Part shown: positions 26,065 through 34,726 of the stretch, one piece after another
How the letters are laid out: each line of letters starts with the position of its first letter
How positions within the stretch are numbered: position 1 is the stretch's first letter
NCBI GenBank assembly: GCA_020051175.1
Contig: JAGVJJ010000085.1
Coordinates: 1 to 47,948, forward strand
Length of the DNA stretch: 47,948 bases
Direction of reading: 5' to 3'
Source of the DNA: Bacteroidia bacterium
Lineage (GTDB): Bacteria > Bacteroidota > Bacteroidia > 2-12-FULL-35-15
Translations under genes and position numbers: made by a program
Notes under the pieces: model-generated
Seen by the model: the letters and a program-made list of their open reading frames with translations, nothing else
Told to the model about the DNA's origin: nothing
Databases searched by the model: none

Positions 26065-26484
26065 ATGTTGAATACTCAAAAATATATTTGCAAAAACTGC
26101 GGACAAGAACACGATGTTTGGCCTGCATTAGCATATTCTTCCCCTACATTTTATAATGACCTGAGTGATACTGACAAAGAGTCTATAGCGGAACTGGACT
26201 CAGACTTCTGTGTGATTGAGCATCCTGACCAAACCGACAGATTCATTCGCTGTTCATTGACTTAAAAAGTTAACGACCATTGCGAAGCTCTCCAATATGT
26301 GCCTTGGGTTTCTCTGAGTGAAAAAAGTTTCTAGGATTATGCGGACAATTTTAATAATGAATCACGAACAAAATATTTCGTCTGGCTGAGTAACAAATTA
26401 CCTTTAGAGTTCCTCCTGGAGGTTACATATCCGTTACATTGAGGAACTCTGAAAGAAAATTTCGAATACCACAGAATTCTATAA
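26065..26484 (+). pseudogene. DUF2199 protein with three in-frame stop codons
   Basis: The first 66 codons read as a DUF2199 N-terminus (YICKNCGQEHDVWPALAYSS, SDFCVIEHPDQTDRFIR). The same frame then continues past TAA (26263) as KVNDHCEALQYVPWVSLSEK, past TAG (26332) as DYADNFNNESRTKYFVWLSN, and past TGA (26440) as GTLKENFEYHRIL, to TAA 26482. VPWVSLSEKSF is the central DUF2199 motif. No frameshift is needed: only three nonsense changes, each explicable as C to T (CAA, CAG, CGA). The 66-residue product is probably non-functional. It overlaps the PIN gene region as its likely operon partner. Confidence 0.82.
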
Positions 26485-26568
26485 AATGTAAGACAACAAA
26501 ACTACTGCAAGACTTACAAAAGTATCACAGGGCCTACCATAGACAAAAATTTGACAAATCGAATGGCA

Positions 26569-26636
26569 GCAGTGGCCATTGCACAACCGCTCTAAAAGAA
26601 AATAAGTATTAAAAGAAACGAAGTTCGCTCAAATGG
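26569..26636 (+). repeat. Direct repeat, copy 1 (upstream of histidine kinase)
   Basis: This 68-base segment begins GCAGTGGCCATTGCACAACC and contains GTATTAAAAG and AACGAAGTTCG. It matches 28905-28973 at roughly nine in ten positions in the same orientation. Copy 1 lacks the right stem of the terminator present in copy 2. Confidence 0.8.
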
Positions 26637-26721
26637 TACAGGAACAGCCCTGCTTATTTGCTCACTGGAAATTGGTTCATCCCTAAATATGTATATATTT
26701 AATGTGGTTTATTAACATGAA

Positions 26722-26796
26722 GAGCCGTTTGAAGGGAGACTTTCATGCACGGTTCCGTGAGAACGTAAGGGTGAAATTCCCTTGCGAGACTCGATT
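26722..26796 (+). ncRNA. Group II intron 3' end: domains V and VI (remnant)
   Basis: Domain V is complete at 26722-26755: lower stem GAGCCGT/ACGGTTC with the catalytic AGC, upper stem TGAAGG/CTTTCA closed by a GAGA (GNRA) tetraloop. Domain VI follows at about 26760-26796, stem GTAAGGG/CCCTTGC with an unpaired A near its 3' side (about 26789), ending close to 26795. No reverse transcriptase or domains I-III could be identified upstream, where a DUF2199 pseudogene lies instead. I call it a truncated intron 3' fragment. Confidence 0.75.
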
Positions 26797-26942
26797 ATAG
26801 CCAATACTTAAAGACAAACTGTACAAATGGACACACAAGAAAAGTCGCAAATACCCTTCCCTCGACAGTTACTTTCAGGCAAGCTCGCATGTGCTTGGAA
26901 AACAAATACCCCATACAAATAAACGCTCAACACATTAACACA

Positions 26943-28433
26943 ATGAAACGAGAAATAGAAAAACAAAAAAGGGAAATATCCGATTACAAATTTGCATTGG
27001 ATCAAGCCTCCATTGTAGCGATCACCAATACAAAAGGAATCATTGTTGATGCGAATGACAATTTTTGTACAATTTCAAAATACAGCAGAGAAGAGTTAAT
27101 AGGACAGGACCATCGCATTATTAATTCAGGTTATCACCCAAAAGAATTCATCCGTGACCTATGGGTGACTATTGCAAATGGAAAAGTATGGAAAGGCGAA
27201 ATAAAAAATAAAGCAAAAGATGGCACCTTTTATTGGGTAGATACAACCATTGTCCCATTTTTAGATGATCAGGGAAAGCCCTTTCAATTTATTGCTATCA
27301 CAAGTGATATCACCACTCGGAAAGAAAAGGAAGAGAAGCTGAAAATAACCCAAACATACCTACAATCAAGCATTGAGAGCTATAAAGATATATTTCTCTT
27401 TTCAATAGATACTCAATTCAATTACTTAGTTTTTAATTCAGCATTTAAAGCTGCCACTAAGTATGCCTATGGAACCGAAGTAGTTGAAGGAATGTCATTG
27501 TTTGACAGCATTACTATAGATGAAGACAAGATTAAAGCAAAAGTAAATTGCGAAAAAGCCTTGACCGGAGAAAGCCACACTACTTTAGAGGTATATGGTG
27601 ATATAAATCGAAGTTATTATGAAACAACTTATAGTCCTATTCTCAGCCAAAACGGGGAGACAATTGGAGTTACAGTATTATCTGCAAATGTAACGGAACG
27701 GAAAAAAGCCGAAGAACAATTGCAGGAGGCAAATAAAGAGTTGGAATCATTTTCTTATTCGGTTGCTCATGATTTAAGAACACCACTTCGTTCGCTGCAC
27801 GGCTATGCTGAAATGCTGAGCCAGGATTATGAAAATGTATTGGATGAGGAGGCAAAGCGGATTATTGGAAACATAAAGTATAATGCCTCAAAAATGGGAC
27901 GTTTGATTGATGATTTACTTTCATTTTCCCGTCTTGGAAGGAAGGAGGTACAGTTGCGTAAAATCAATATGAGCGAACTCACCAAAGACGTAGTTAATGA
28001 AATAAACAAATCAGTTTCTCATAAGGCAGACATACATATAGATAGCCTTCATGAAGTAATGGCCGATTATAGTTTGCTGTTCCAGGTAATGGTAAATCTT
28101 CTTTCAAATGCGATTAAATACTCTTCCAAGAGAGAAAAACCGATCATTCAAATATCTTCAGAAGCCAAAAATGATGAAATCATATTTTCCGTAAAAGACA
28201 ATGGAGCTGGTTTTGATATGAAATACATCAGTAAACTGTTTAGCGTATTTCAAAGATTGCATACGGAACGTGAATTTGAAGGAACTGGTGTAGGTTTAGC
28301 CATTGTGCATAGAATTATAACAAAACATGGAGGAAAAGTATGGGCGGAAGGGAAAGTGGATAACGGAGCAACTTTTTATTTTACATTACTCAAAAACCAA
28401 CAAAAAAACAATTATGAAAAACAGCGAAATTGA
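26943..28433 (+). CDS. PAS-PAS sensor histidine kinase, cytoplasmic
   Basis: 496 residues from ATG 26943. Earlier codons to 26889 are open but carry no conserved residues. An N-terminal helix is followed by PAS 1 (about 20-140, [15 protein letters not shown] ... [11 protein letters not shown]), PAS 2 (about 145-260), HisKA (phospho-His about residue 276 in [16 protein letters not shown]), and HATPase (N box [39 protein letters not shown]). There is no membrane segment, so the signal is internal. It resembles bacteriophytochrome-type kinases without GAF/PHY. The response regulator gene overlaps its 3' end by 20 bases. Confidence 0.94.
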   Translation: MKREIEKQKREISDYKFALDQASIVAITNTKGIIVDANDNFCTISKYSREELIGQDHRIINSGYHPKEFIRDLWVTIANGKVWKGEIKNKAKDGTFYWVDTTIVPFLDDQGKPFQFIAITSDITTRKEKEEKLKITQTYLQSSIESYKDIFLFSIDTQFNYLVFNSAFKAATKYAYGTEVVEGMSLFDSITIDEDKIKAKVNCEKALTGESHTTLEVYGDINRSYYETTYSPILSQNGETIGVTVLSANVTERKKAEEQLQEANKELESFSYSVAHDLRTPLRSLHGYAEMLSQDYENVLDEEAKRIIGNIKYNASKMGRLIDDLLSFSRLGRKEVQLRKINMSELTKDVVNEINKSVSHKADIHIDSLHEVMADYSLLFQVMVNLLSNAIKYSSKREKPIIQISSEAKNDEIIFSVKDNGAGFDMKYISKLFSVFQRLHTEREFEGTGVGLAIVHRIITKHGGKVWAEGKVDNGATFYFTLLKNQQKNNYEKQRN

Positions 28434-28857
28434 AGTTTTACTGGTAGAAGACAATATGGGAGATGCCGAACTTACTATCAGGGCTTTGAAAAAGAATAAC
28501 CTGGCAAACAAATTAATTCACCTGGAAAATGGTGCAGATGCACTTGACTATATTTTTGCTCAGGGGATATATGCTAACCGAATCATAGATAATATTCCCA
28601 AAGTAATTTTATTAGACTTAAATATGCCCAAAGTGGGTGGCATTGAAGTGCTGCAGAAAATTAAATCAGATGAACGAACAAAGAAAATCCCCGTAGTTAT
28701 ACTAACATCCTCAAAGGAGGATCCCGATATTGAAAAATGCTATGACCTGGGTGCAAACAGCTATATTGTAAAACCTGTTGAATTTGACAATTTTGTGAAG
28801 GCGGTTGATGAGCTTGGACTATATTGGTTTTTATTGAATCAACCGCCTTGCCGATAG
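28414..28857 (+). CDS. Single-domain response regulator (Rcp1-like)
   Basis: 147 residues from ATG 28414; the longer open frame lies inside the kinase gene. It is a receiver domain only: acidic pocket VEDN (Asp13), phospho-acceptor Asp68 in [12 protein letters not shown], Ser/Thr switch in [12 protein letters not shown], and Lys in YIVKPVEF. The [12 protein letters not shown] helix and tail resemble Rcp1 partners of PAS/phytochrome kinases. It has no output domain, so it may act by protein contact or as a phospho-relay. Overlap with the kinase gene implies translational coupling. Confidence 0.94.
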   Translation: MKNSEIEVLLVEDNMGDAELTIRALKKNNLANKLIHLENGADALDYIFAQGIYANRIIDNIPKVILLDLNMPKVGGIEVLQKIKSDERTKKIPVVILTSSKEDPDIEKCYDLGANSYIVKPVEFDNFVKAVDELGLYWFLLNQPPCR

Positions 28858-28904
28858 GAGTTGGTTAACAATAAGACAAATAATTTGGTTCCAGTAGACA
28901 AAAA

Positions 28905-28973
28905 GCAGTGGCCATTGCACAACCACGCTAAAAGAAAAATAGGTATTAAAAGGAACGAAGTTCGGTCAAGTGG
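28905..28973 (+). repeat. Direct repeat, copy 2 (downstream of response regulator)
   Basis: 69 bases matching 26569-26636 (see copy 1). Its last part contains the left stem of the terminator at 28954-28985. The two copies bracket the kinase/regulator pair, 2.3 kb apart. Confidence 0.8.
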
Positions 28974-28985
28974 GCTTCGTTTTTT
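28954..28985 (+). terminator. Rho-independent terminator after response regulator
   Basis: AACGAAG-14-base loop-CTTCGTT followed by four more T. It ends the kinase/regulator operon. Confidence 0.75.
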
Positions 28986-29120
28986 GATTTTATGTGGTGC
29001 TATTTTTTTTGTTGACTTATCCGAAATTATACCTGTAGCGCCTTGAATATAATTTATTGGTATATTTAAATGCAGTACTTTGTAGCAAGGTCATTGAATA
29101 ATCTACCAGCTGGTAACCGT

Positions 29121-29131
29121 AAACCGTTAGT
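29121..29131 (+). repeat. Partial attC-like core (AAACCGTTAG)
   Basis: AAACCGTTAG here equals the right end of the attC-like hairpin at 25299-25308 and stands at the same place relative to a following short gene (12 bases here, 21 there). The left half of a hairpin cannot be recognised, so this may be a decayed site. Confidence 0.4.
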
Positions 29132-29142
29132 GCAAATTTAGA

Positions 29143-29602
29143 ATGACAGCAACCGAAAAACATACGGGATATTTTTTCCATGCTTCATGACGGAGTGATT
29201 TCTGCGTGGGCTGGGGACAAAAATTTGTTGACCTTAACAGTCGAATGTCAGTATTTAGCGGAACGCCTTGACAAATCCTTTGACAGATTTTATGTTGAGC
29301 TGTGGCAGGTTGACGAATTATTTTTAACCACATGGCCAAACCCTTTTGGTTTACCGGTGCAGATTCTGGCCGAAATAAGTAATATATTTAGAGCACAATT
29401 GGAATTACTATCGGCTGACATCAAAGACGGAAAGGTTGTGGTTGCTTGTAATCAGCACGACACAAACTTTGACTATTGCGGGGGGAACTTGACAATTGGT
29501 TGCCATACAATAAAACTTTTTGACCAAAATAAAACCGAATTGACAATTGACCAGTTTAACATAATATGTAAGGGTTATTGGGACGAGTGGAGCAAGAAAT
29601 GA
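29143..29602 (+). CDS. Small protein of unknown function, probable frameshift
   Basis: The intact frame from ATG 29180 encodes 140 residues (MLHDGVISAWAGDKNLLTLT...). A better start at 29143 (MTATEKHTGYF) lies one frame away. Removing one T from the six-T run at 29172-29177 joins them as ..TGYFSMLHDGVISAWAG.., about 153 residues. It has no signal peptide or helix-rich membrane part. It is acidic and rich in Leu and Asp, in the style of small immunity-type proteins, but I cannot name the family. It lies between an attC-like core and a decayed attC-like hairpin, as a cassette gene would. Confidence 0.6.
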
Positions 29603-29610
29603 AATCTGCC

Positions 29611-29724
29611 TATACACCCGTTTGGCGAAAAGTGGTTTTAGTATTTAATTGAATCTATGTGCTTCTTATCAAGTTTACTTCTGGAAGAGAGTTTTGCGTC
29701 CCGAATCAGGTTATTCGCCAAGCG
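29611..29724 (+). repeat. Second, decayed attC-like hairpin
   Basis: The left arm CGTTTGGCGAA (29619-29629) pairs with TTCGCCAAGCG (29714-29724) at ten of eleven positions plus a G-T at the same place as in the hairpin at 25180. Before the left arm, GCCTATACACC resembles an inverse core GCCTAAC with one inserted base. No right core (GTTAGGC) remains. The rest of the 333-bp gap before the S15 peptidase gene holds nothing else that I can support. Confidence 0.45.
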
Positions 29725-29935
29725 CCAAAATGTATTGACATGCCGCTCGGATTACATCAGTGGCGATTCTGTTGCGACAGTGGAATTTTGAAATTGATAA
29801 ACAAACGACAAATGGGCCAAAATTGACCACAATTTTAAAAAATTGGCCATTTTCCATCACATAAACCTGAAAATTAATCAGAAATCAAGCGATTCTCATC
29901 AAAAACGATAAATTAGGCTTGCTAATACTCAAAAA

Positions 29936-31807
29936 ATGAAAAAATACACCACAATTCATACATTTTTTTGGCTTTTTACCTTAGTAAGTTTGCCTGCCGC
30001 CCGTGCGCAGCAAACATCCGAAAATATACCAAAACCCGTTTTCAAAGACGGGGAGGCACAAATTGTCCCTGAATATACGGTTGAAAAAGAATGGATCAAA
30101 GAGGAGCTTTGGGTGGAAACCACCTTTGATTCGGATGGTGATGGCAAACTGGACCGCATGCACGTGTTTGTGACCAGGCCTCTTCAAACAGGGTCAAAAC
30201 AGCTCAAGCTACCGGTTATCTATATGTCGAGCCCCTATTATGGGCTGACATTGTGGGCAATGATGGATATTTTTCCGAAAAAGAGCAGATTCTGGAATGT
30301 GAAACACGAAATAGGGGCAAATCCGCGCCCTCACAAACATGGCAAGCTTAAAACACGCACAAAAAGGCCGTTCTGGTGCGCATACATGGAAAAAACCTGG
30401 ATCCCAAGAGGGTATATAATGGTATATTCCTCGTCACCAGGCACCGGGTTGTCGGATGGTGCCCCAACCATAGGGGGCGAAAATGAATCGCTGGCACCCA
30501 AGGCGGTTATAGACTGGCTTTGTGGCCGTGCAAAAGGATATACCACACGCAAAGGCAGCCAGGAAGTAAGTGCTTTCTGGAGTTCCGGAAAAGTGGGGAT
30601 GACCGGTACTTCCTACGATGGTACACTTTGCCTGGCGGCAGCTACAACCGGGGTGCAGGGGCTGGAAGCCATTATTCCCGTTGCTCCCGTTTCCTCATTT
30701 TATAACTATTACCGTTCAAACGGGCTGGTCCGTTCACCTGGTGGCTATCTGGGGGAAGATGCCGATGTTCTCTACGATGCAATAAACACAGGCGATAAAT
30801 CCAGGCGCAAGCGTAACAACATCGCTGTAAGGGATAAAGTGCTGGTTCCCGGTGAGGACAGGATAACTGGTGATTACAATGATTTCTGGAAAGAGCGCGA
30901 TTACCTGAATAAACTGGATAATATGCACGCAGCCATGATAATGTCCCACGGTTTCAACGATTGGAACGTAATGCCCGAACAGAGCTACCGTTTTTATAAA
31001 GCTGCCGAAAAAAAAGGCTTGCCGGTTCAGCTCTATTACCATCAGTACGGGCACGGTGGAGAACCCCCGTTAACCATGATGAACCGGTGGTTTACAAGGT
31101 ACCTGCACGGCATTGAAAATGGTGTTGAAAACGACCCGCGCGTATGGATTCACCGCGAACGTGAAAATTCGCCAACCGCCTACAAAAACTTTCCCGACCC
31201 CGAAGCCGCTGGCGTAACCCTTTACCTGCAGTCGGGCAGTAACGGAACAGGCGCTTTAAGCCCGCAAAAGCAGGAGGGCCAAAAGCCGGAAACATTTTCT
31301 GACGACTGTTCGGTTGATGCAAAAATGATGACTGAAAGCCAAAACGCAGGCTACCGTTTACTTTATGTTTCTCCGGTTCTGGAAAAAAACATCCGCCTGT
31401 CGGGGGTTAGCAAAGTAACAATAAAACTGGCATGCAATAAGCCTGCGGCCAACCTTTCTGTTTACCTGGTTTCACTTCCATGGCAGGAAGGTAAAAACGT
31501 AATGCCCTATGATAACATCATTACACGTGGTTGGGCCGATCCTCAGAATTACAAATCCATTGAAAAAGGCGAAGCGCTTGTTCCCGGACAATATTACGAG
31601 GTATCTTTTGAACTGATGCCCGATGATCAGGTGATACAGAAAGGCGAACAGATAGGATTAATGATATTTTCAAGCGATAAATATTTTACGCTTTTGCCCA
31701 AAGCTGGTACACAACTGACTGTGGATCCCAATGCTACAAGCCTTACTATTCCTGTAGTTGGTGGGATTTCAGAATATGAAAACGCTGTAAAAGGCAACGC
31801 GGAATAA
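29936..31807 (+). CDS. Exported X-Pro dipeptidyl-peptidase (S15 family)
   Basis: 623 residues. A signal peptide ends AARAQ (about residue 25). The alpha/beta-hydrolase core has nucleophile Ser about 226 in GMTGTSYDGTL (GxSYxG type), Asp about 342 in SHGFNDWNV and His about 372 in QYGHGG. A C-terminal jelly-roll domain (about 420-600) is typical of S15. It removes X-Pro dipeptides from N-termini, here probably in the periplasm. The next gene follows after 13 bases. Confidence 0.9.
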   Translation: MKKYTTIHTFFWLFTLVSLPAARAQQTSENIPKPVFKDGEAQIVPEYTVEKEWIKEELWVETTFDSDGDGKLDRMHVFVTRPLQTGSKQLKLPVIYMSSPYYGLTLWAMMDIFPKKSRFWNVKHEIGANPRPHKHGKLKTRTKRPFWCAYMEKTWIPRGYIMVYSSSPGTGLSDGAPTIGGENESLAPKAVIDWLCGRAKGYTTRKGSQEVSAFWSSGKVGMTGTSYDGTLCLAAATTGVQGLEAIIPVAPVSSFYNYYRSNGLVRSPGGYLGEDADVLYDAINTGDKSRRKRNNIAVRDKVLVPGEDRITGDYNDFWKERDYLNKLDNMHAAMIMSHGFNDWNVMPEQSYRFYKAAEKKGLPVQLYYHQYGHGGEPPLTMMNRWFTRYLHGIENGVENDPRVWIHRERENSPTAYKNFPDPEAAGVTLYLQSGSNGTGALSPQKQEGQKPETFSDDCSVDAKMMTESQNAGYRLLYVSPVLEKNIRLSGVSKVTIKLACNKPAANLSVYLVSLPWQEGKNVMPYDNIITRGWADPQNYKSIEKGEALVPGQYYEVSFELMPDDQVIQKGEQIGLMIFSSDKYFTLLPKAGTQLTVDPNATSLTIPVVGGISEYENAVKGNAE

Positions 31808-31820
31808 AAGAACCTGAAAA

Positions 31821-32315
31821 ATGAAAGCACTACTCTCTTTATTAATTGTTTGGATGAGCCTGCCGTCCTTTTCGCAGAAAGCCATTGTGAGCGGGCGCAT
31901 TACAGACTCTACTAAAATGGGGACCATAGAAGGCGCACAAATACACTTCCTTAAAAATGATACCACCATTATGTCGGGTTTCAGGGGTTCTTACAGGATT
32001 GAACTTAAAAAACACCTTTCTGATACCATGGTTGTCACACACTGGAAATACGGTTCGGTCAGAGTGCCTGTTGCATTATTGGCTGGTGCAATGGAAGAGC
32101 TGAACATCGCTTATCCCGTATCCTGCAAATCGTTCCCGAAAACAGGTGTTTGTCCCATGTGCCATACAGGCGCAAATTCAATAAGGATCGTTTATGGCAT
32201 GCCTTCAAAAGAAATGTTTGAAAAATCAGAGAAGGGTGAAGTGAAGCTGGGCGGTTGTGTGGTAGACGATTGTATGCCGCACTATCACTGCAAAACGGAT
32301 AGGATTGATTATTGA
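31821..32315 (+). CDS. Exported two-part protein: carboxypeptidase-like domain plus Cys motif
   Basis: 164 residues. Signal peptide (ending PSFSQ), then a carboxypeptidase-regulatory-like beta-sandwich (about 20-95, VSGRITDSTKMGTIEGAQIH). The C-terminal region (about 103-164) has CKSFPKTGVCPMCHTG, YGMPSKEMFEKSEKGEVKLG and GCVVDDCMPHYHCKTD. The CPxC...GGC...CxPxYxC pattern is known to me from free-standing small bacterial proteins, and here it is fused to an exported domain. Four to six Cys plus His could hold a metal. Probably co-transcribed with the S15 peptidase. Confidence 0.7.
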   Translation: MKALLSLLIVWMSLPSFSQKAIVSGRITDSTKMGTIEGAQIHFLKNDTTIMSGFRGSYRIELKKHLSDTMVVTHWKYGSVRVPVALLAGAMEELNIAYPVSCKSFPKTGVCPMCHTGANSIRIVYGMPSKEMFEKSEKGEVKLGGCVVDDCMPHYHCKTDRIDY

Positions 32316-32374
32316 ATAAGCGGTAATGGCTGCATGGTACCCTGAATGTGAATGCCCCCTGTTCTTTAAAGTTC

Positions 32375-33799
32375 TTAATAGTTTATCCCTAACACCAATG
32401 CAATCCCTCTATACCGGAAACCGGCAGTTTCCTGGGGGATGCCAATCATCTGGCTTTCTTCAATATCGTTTGGGGTCCGTAGGTCTGCAAACTGAGGCTG
32501 TTGGCTTATCTTGCCATAGGCTGTCAGCAGGCCGATGGAAACAATTTTCTTCTTGTTGATTACACGCAACCCTGCCGAAAAGTGCCACAAATTAATGTAG
32601 GTGTATGAAATGTCATTGTATTCATACATTACATTGTCAGGGTTGGCTGCAGAGAAATCAGAATTGATGCCCATCAAAAGACTGTATTTGTTGTTCAGGC
32701 GCTGTTCCAGTCCCAGTGCGAAATTCAAAACCGGGTTTGCAAATTTGGTGATACCACTTACGCTGTCGGAATTAAAACGAACAATTTTATTGCTTTTATA
32801 GGAGGTGTCGTTCACTGGGGAAAACACGCTGTAGGGAGCGATAGGGGCAAAGAACTCTCCGCTTAGGTAGAGTTTGGTTTTGGAAAATTTAATGCAGGTG
32901 CCAAGGGACATAGAAAGCGGTGTTTTGTATTTGAACGGCCGGTTGTTCTCCTTGTCGAACAGCAGATAACTGTCATTCCCGTATTGAGTGGAATTGTTGA
33001 GGTACCACTCGGATGTAGCATTGCCTATTCCTCCCAGGTTCAGCGATGGCAGTGTAATCGCCAGCCCGGCATTTACCCGGTCTGATTTATATGCCGCTCC
33101 CAGCTTTAGTATATAGCTGAAATTGTTCATCAGAACATTCTGCAGCGATTGAAAATTGGCGCTGTAGCTGTAAGTGCTGTCGTCCAGCCCCAATGCAGTA
33201 ATATTCATGTTGCGCTGGAATTTCTGATAACGGTAGGCAAGAAAATGGGTCATTCCCAGTGAAAAATGCTTATTTACCCGATAGCTGCCTGATAATCCGC
33301 CCCAGGTTTCGTAAATGCGTGTGCGCCCTTCAAAGCTTGCAATGAAATCATAGCGCCTTACAGTATCGGCTGTCCAGTAGCTAGGCATTATGTTGCTGAT
33401 GCTGTGCAGCGCCTGGCTGAATGCAAAATCAACATCATTGCGGGTGATAATAATAAATCCCAGCTCTGTGTTTTTACCGGTATGAAAACTTCCGCTGATA
33501 AGCTGTGGTAAAATGCCATAGTTAAAGTTTTTCAAATCTATTCCATTGCCCAGAACGTTCGAAAGTTTAATGTCTTCCAGCTTGTACACATTGGCCGAAA
33601 TGGAAATGGTTCCGGAATCTTTAAACGCCACCGTGGCCGGATTGTAAAACAATGCACCATTATCGCAATAGCTGGAAACAACAGCTCCGCCAAGCAGGCT
33701 GGAGTTGCATCCATACTGCGCGTTCCAGTAGTTGTTTTCCTGGGCGAAGGCAGGTTGCAGAAACCATACAGAAAGCAGCAGGAGTAAGGTGTGTTTCAC
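32375..33799 (-). CDS. Outer-membrane beta-barrel protein (FadL-like)
   Basis: 474 residues. Signal peptide (MKHTLLLLLSVWFLQPAFAQ), then alternating amphipathic strands through the whole length and a C-terminal strand (GFRYRGIALVLGINY). The motif GALFYNPATVAF near residue 48 resembles the NPA segment after the hatch of FadL/OmpP1 transporters of hydrophobic compounds. No partner genes. FadL-like transport is inference from that motif and overall size. Confidence 0.8.
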   Translation of the reverse strand: MKHTLLLLLSVWFLQPAFAQENNYWNAQYGCNSSLLGGAVVSSYCDNGALFYNPATVAFKDSGTISISANVYKLEDIKLSNVLGNGIDLKNFNYGILPQLISGSFHTGKNTELGFIIITRNDVDFAFSQALHSISNIMPSYWTADTVRRYDFIASFEGRTRIYETWGGLSGSYRVNKHFSLGMTHFLAYRYQKFQRNMNITALGLDDSTYSYSANFQSLQNVLMNNFSYILKLGAAYKSDRVNAGLAITLPSLNLGGIGNATSEWYLNNSTQYGNDSYLLFDKENNRPFKYKTPLSMSLGTCIKFSKTKLYLSGEFFAPIAPYSVFSPVNDTSYKSNKIVRFNSDSVSGITKFANPVLNFALGLEQRLNNKYSLLMGINSDFSAANPDNVMYEYNDISYTYINLWHFSAGLRVINKKKIVSIGLLTAYGKISQQPQFADLRTPNDIEESQMIGIPQETAGFRYRGIALVLGINY

Positions 33800-34032
33800 A
33801 TTTCAATAATACAAAAATATAGCAATATGGGCTCAGCAAATGTTGCGGTTTTGGTTCAAATCGGGAGTAAATGTGACTGGCACAATAATAATCACGGATA
33901 AAAGATTTAAATTTGAAAAACAAATTCTCTCTTGGCATTTTAATAAGATAAAGTAATTGAATGCAATTGAAAATTTAACCGGTAGTGCCGAAAACCGGCT
34001 AGAGTGGTATACAAACAAATAATTTATCAGCC

Positions 34033-34641
34033 ATGGCAAAAAAAACAGCAAAAAAAGCAACAAAGAAAACAAAACCAGCACCTAAGAAAGCAGCTAAAAA
34101 GGTTGTGAAAAAAGTGGCAAAAAAAGCAGCAAAGAAGTCTGCCCCTAAAGCCATAAAAAAGGCAGCAAAAACTGCTCCTAAAAAGACTGCAAAGAAAGCG
34201 GCAGCAACACCAGAAAGGTTTCTGGCAGTGAACCCTTATTTAACGTTTAATGGCAACTGTGAAGAGGCCTTCGAATTCTACAAATCTGTTTTTGGTGGAA
34301 ACTTCAGTACTGTGAGCCGTTTCAAAAGCATGCCCCCTTCTGAAAACATGCAACCTCTTACTGAAGCCGATGGCAATAAGCTCATGCACATTTCTTTACA
34401 AATAAGCAAGGAAACGGCACTTATGGGTAGTGATATATTGGAAGGCTACGGCTTTAAATTTGTGGAAGGGAACAACTTTAGTATTTCGCTGACAGGCCGC
34501 AATGAAAAAGAAGGAGAGCGCCTCTTCAATGGACTTTCAAACGGAGGCAAAGTAACCATGCCGATGACAAAAACATTCTGGGGTTCTTATTTTGGAATGT
34601 TTACAGATAAGTTTGGCATCCAGTGGATGGTGAGCTGTTGA
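34033..34641 (+). CDS. Histone H1-like Lys/Ala tail fused to VOC (PhnB-like) domain
   Basis: 202 residues. Residues 1-57 are Lys/Ala/Pro repeats (KKTAKKATKKTKPAPKKAAK and on) like histone H1 or chlamydial Hc1 tails. Residues about 63-202 form a PhnB/DUF899-like VOC domain (NPYLTFNGNCEEAFEFYKSV, LMHISLQISKETALMGSD, TFWGSYFGMFTDKFGIQWMV). The tail should bind nucleic acid or be a disordered basic region; the VOC part binds a small molecule or metal. The frame is continuous with no internal stop, so the fusion is real in this sequence. Confidence 0.85.
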   Translation: MAKKTAKKATKKTKPAPKKAAKKVVKKVAKKAAKKSAPKAIKKAAKTAPKKTAKKAAATPERFLAVNPYLTFNGNCEEAFEFYKSVFGGNFSTVSRFKSMPPSENMQPLTEADGNKLMHISLQISKETALMGSDILEGYGFKFVEGNNFSISLTGRNEKEGERLFNGLSNGGKVTMPMTKTFWGSYFGMFTDKFGIQWMVSC

Positions 34642-34726
34642 TCAGTAAATAGCATTGATTTCCGGGACAGCAACAGCCGTTATTAAAAACGGTGCTTTCC
34701 CGGAAATGTAATGACCCCAGGTATGC

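Noticed and set aside
25332..26265. PIN toxin with DUF2199 antitoxin
   Set aside because: The PIN-like protein is much longer than VapC toxins, the order is wrong for VapBC, and the DUF2199 gene is broken.
26299..26484. 5' end and domain I of a group II intron
   Set aside because: The GTGCC and a strong hairpin here first looked like intron domain I, but the segment translates in frame as the rest of the DUF2199 gene (VPWVSLSEK...). Only domains V-VI at 26722 are kept.
20667..29935. Classical tRNA-integrated island with duplicated tRNA 3' end
   Set aside because: I looked for a second copy of the T-arm/acceptor end (TTCGATTCCAGTGGGTACC) to the right and found none, and there is no integrase. 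The tRNA still marks the island edge but attachment-site duplication is not supported.
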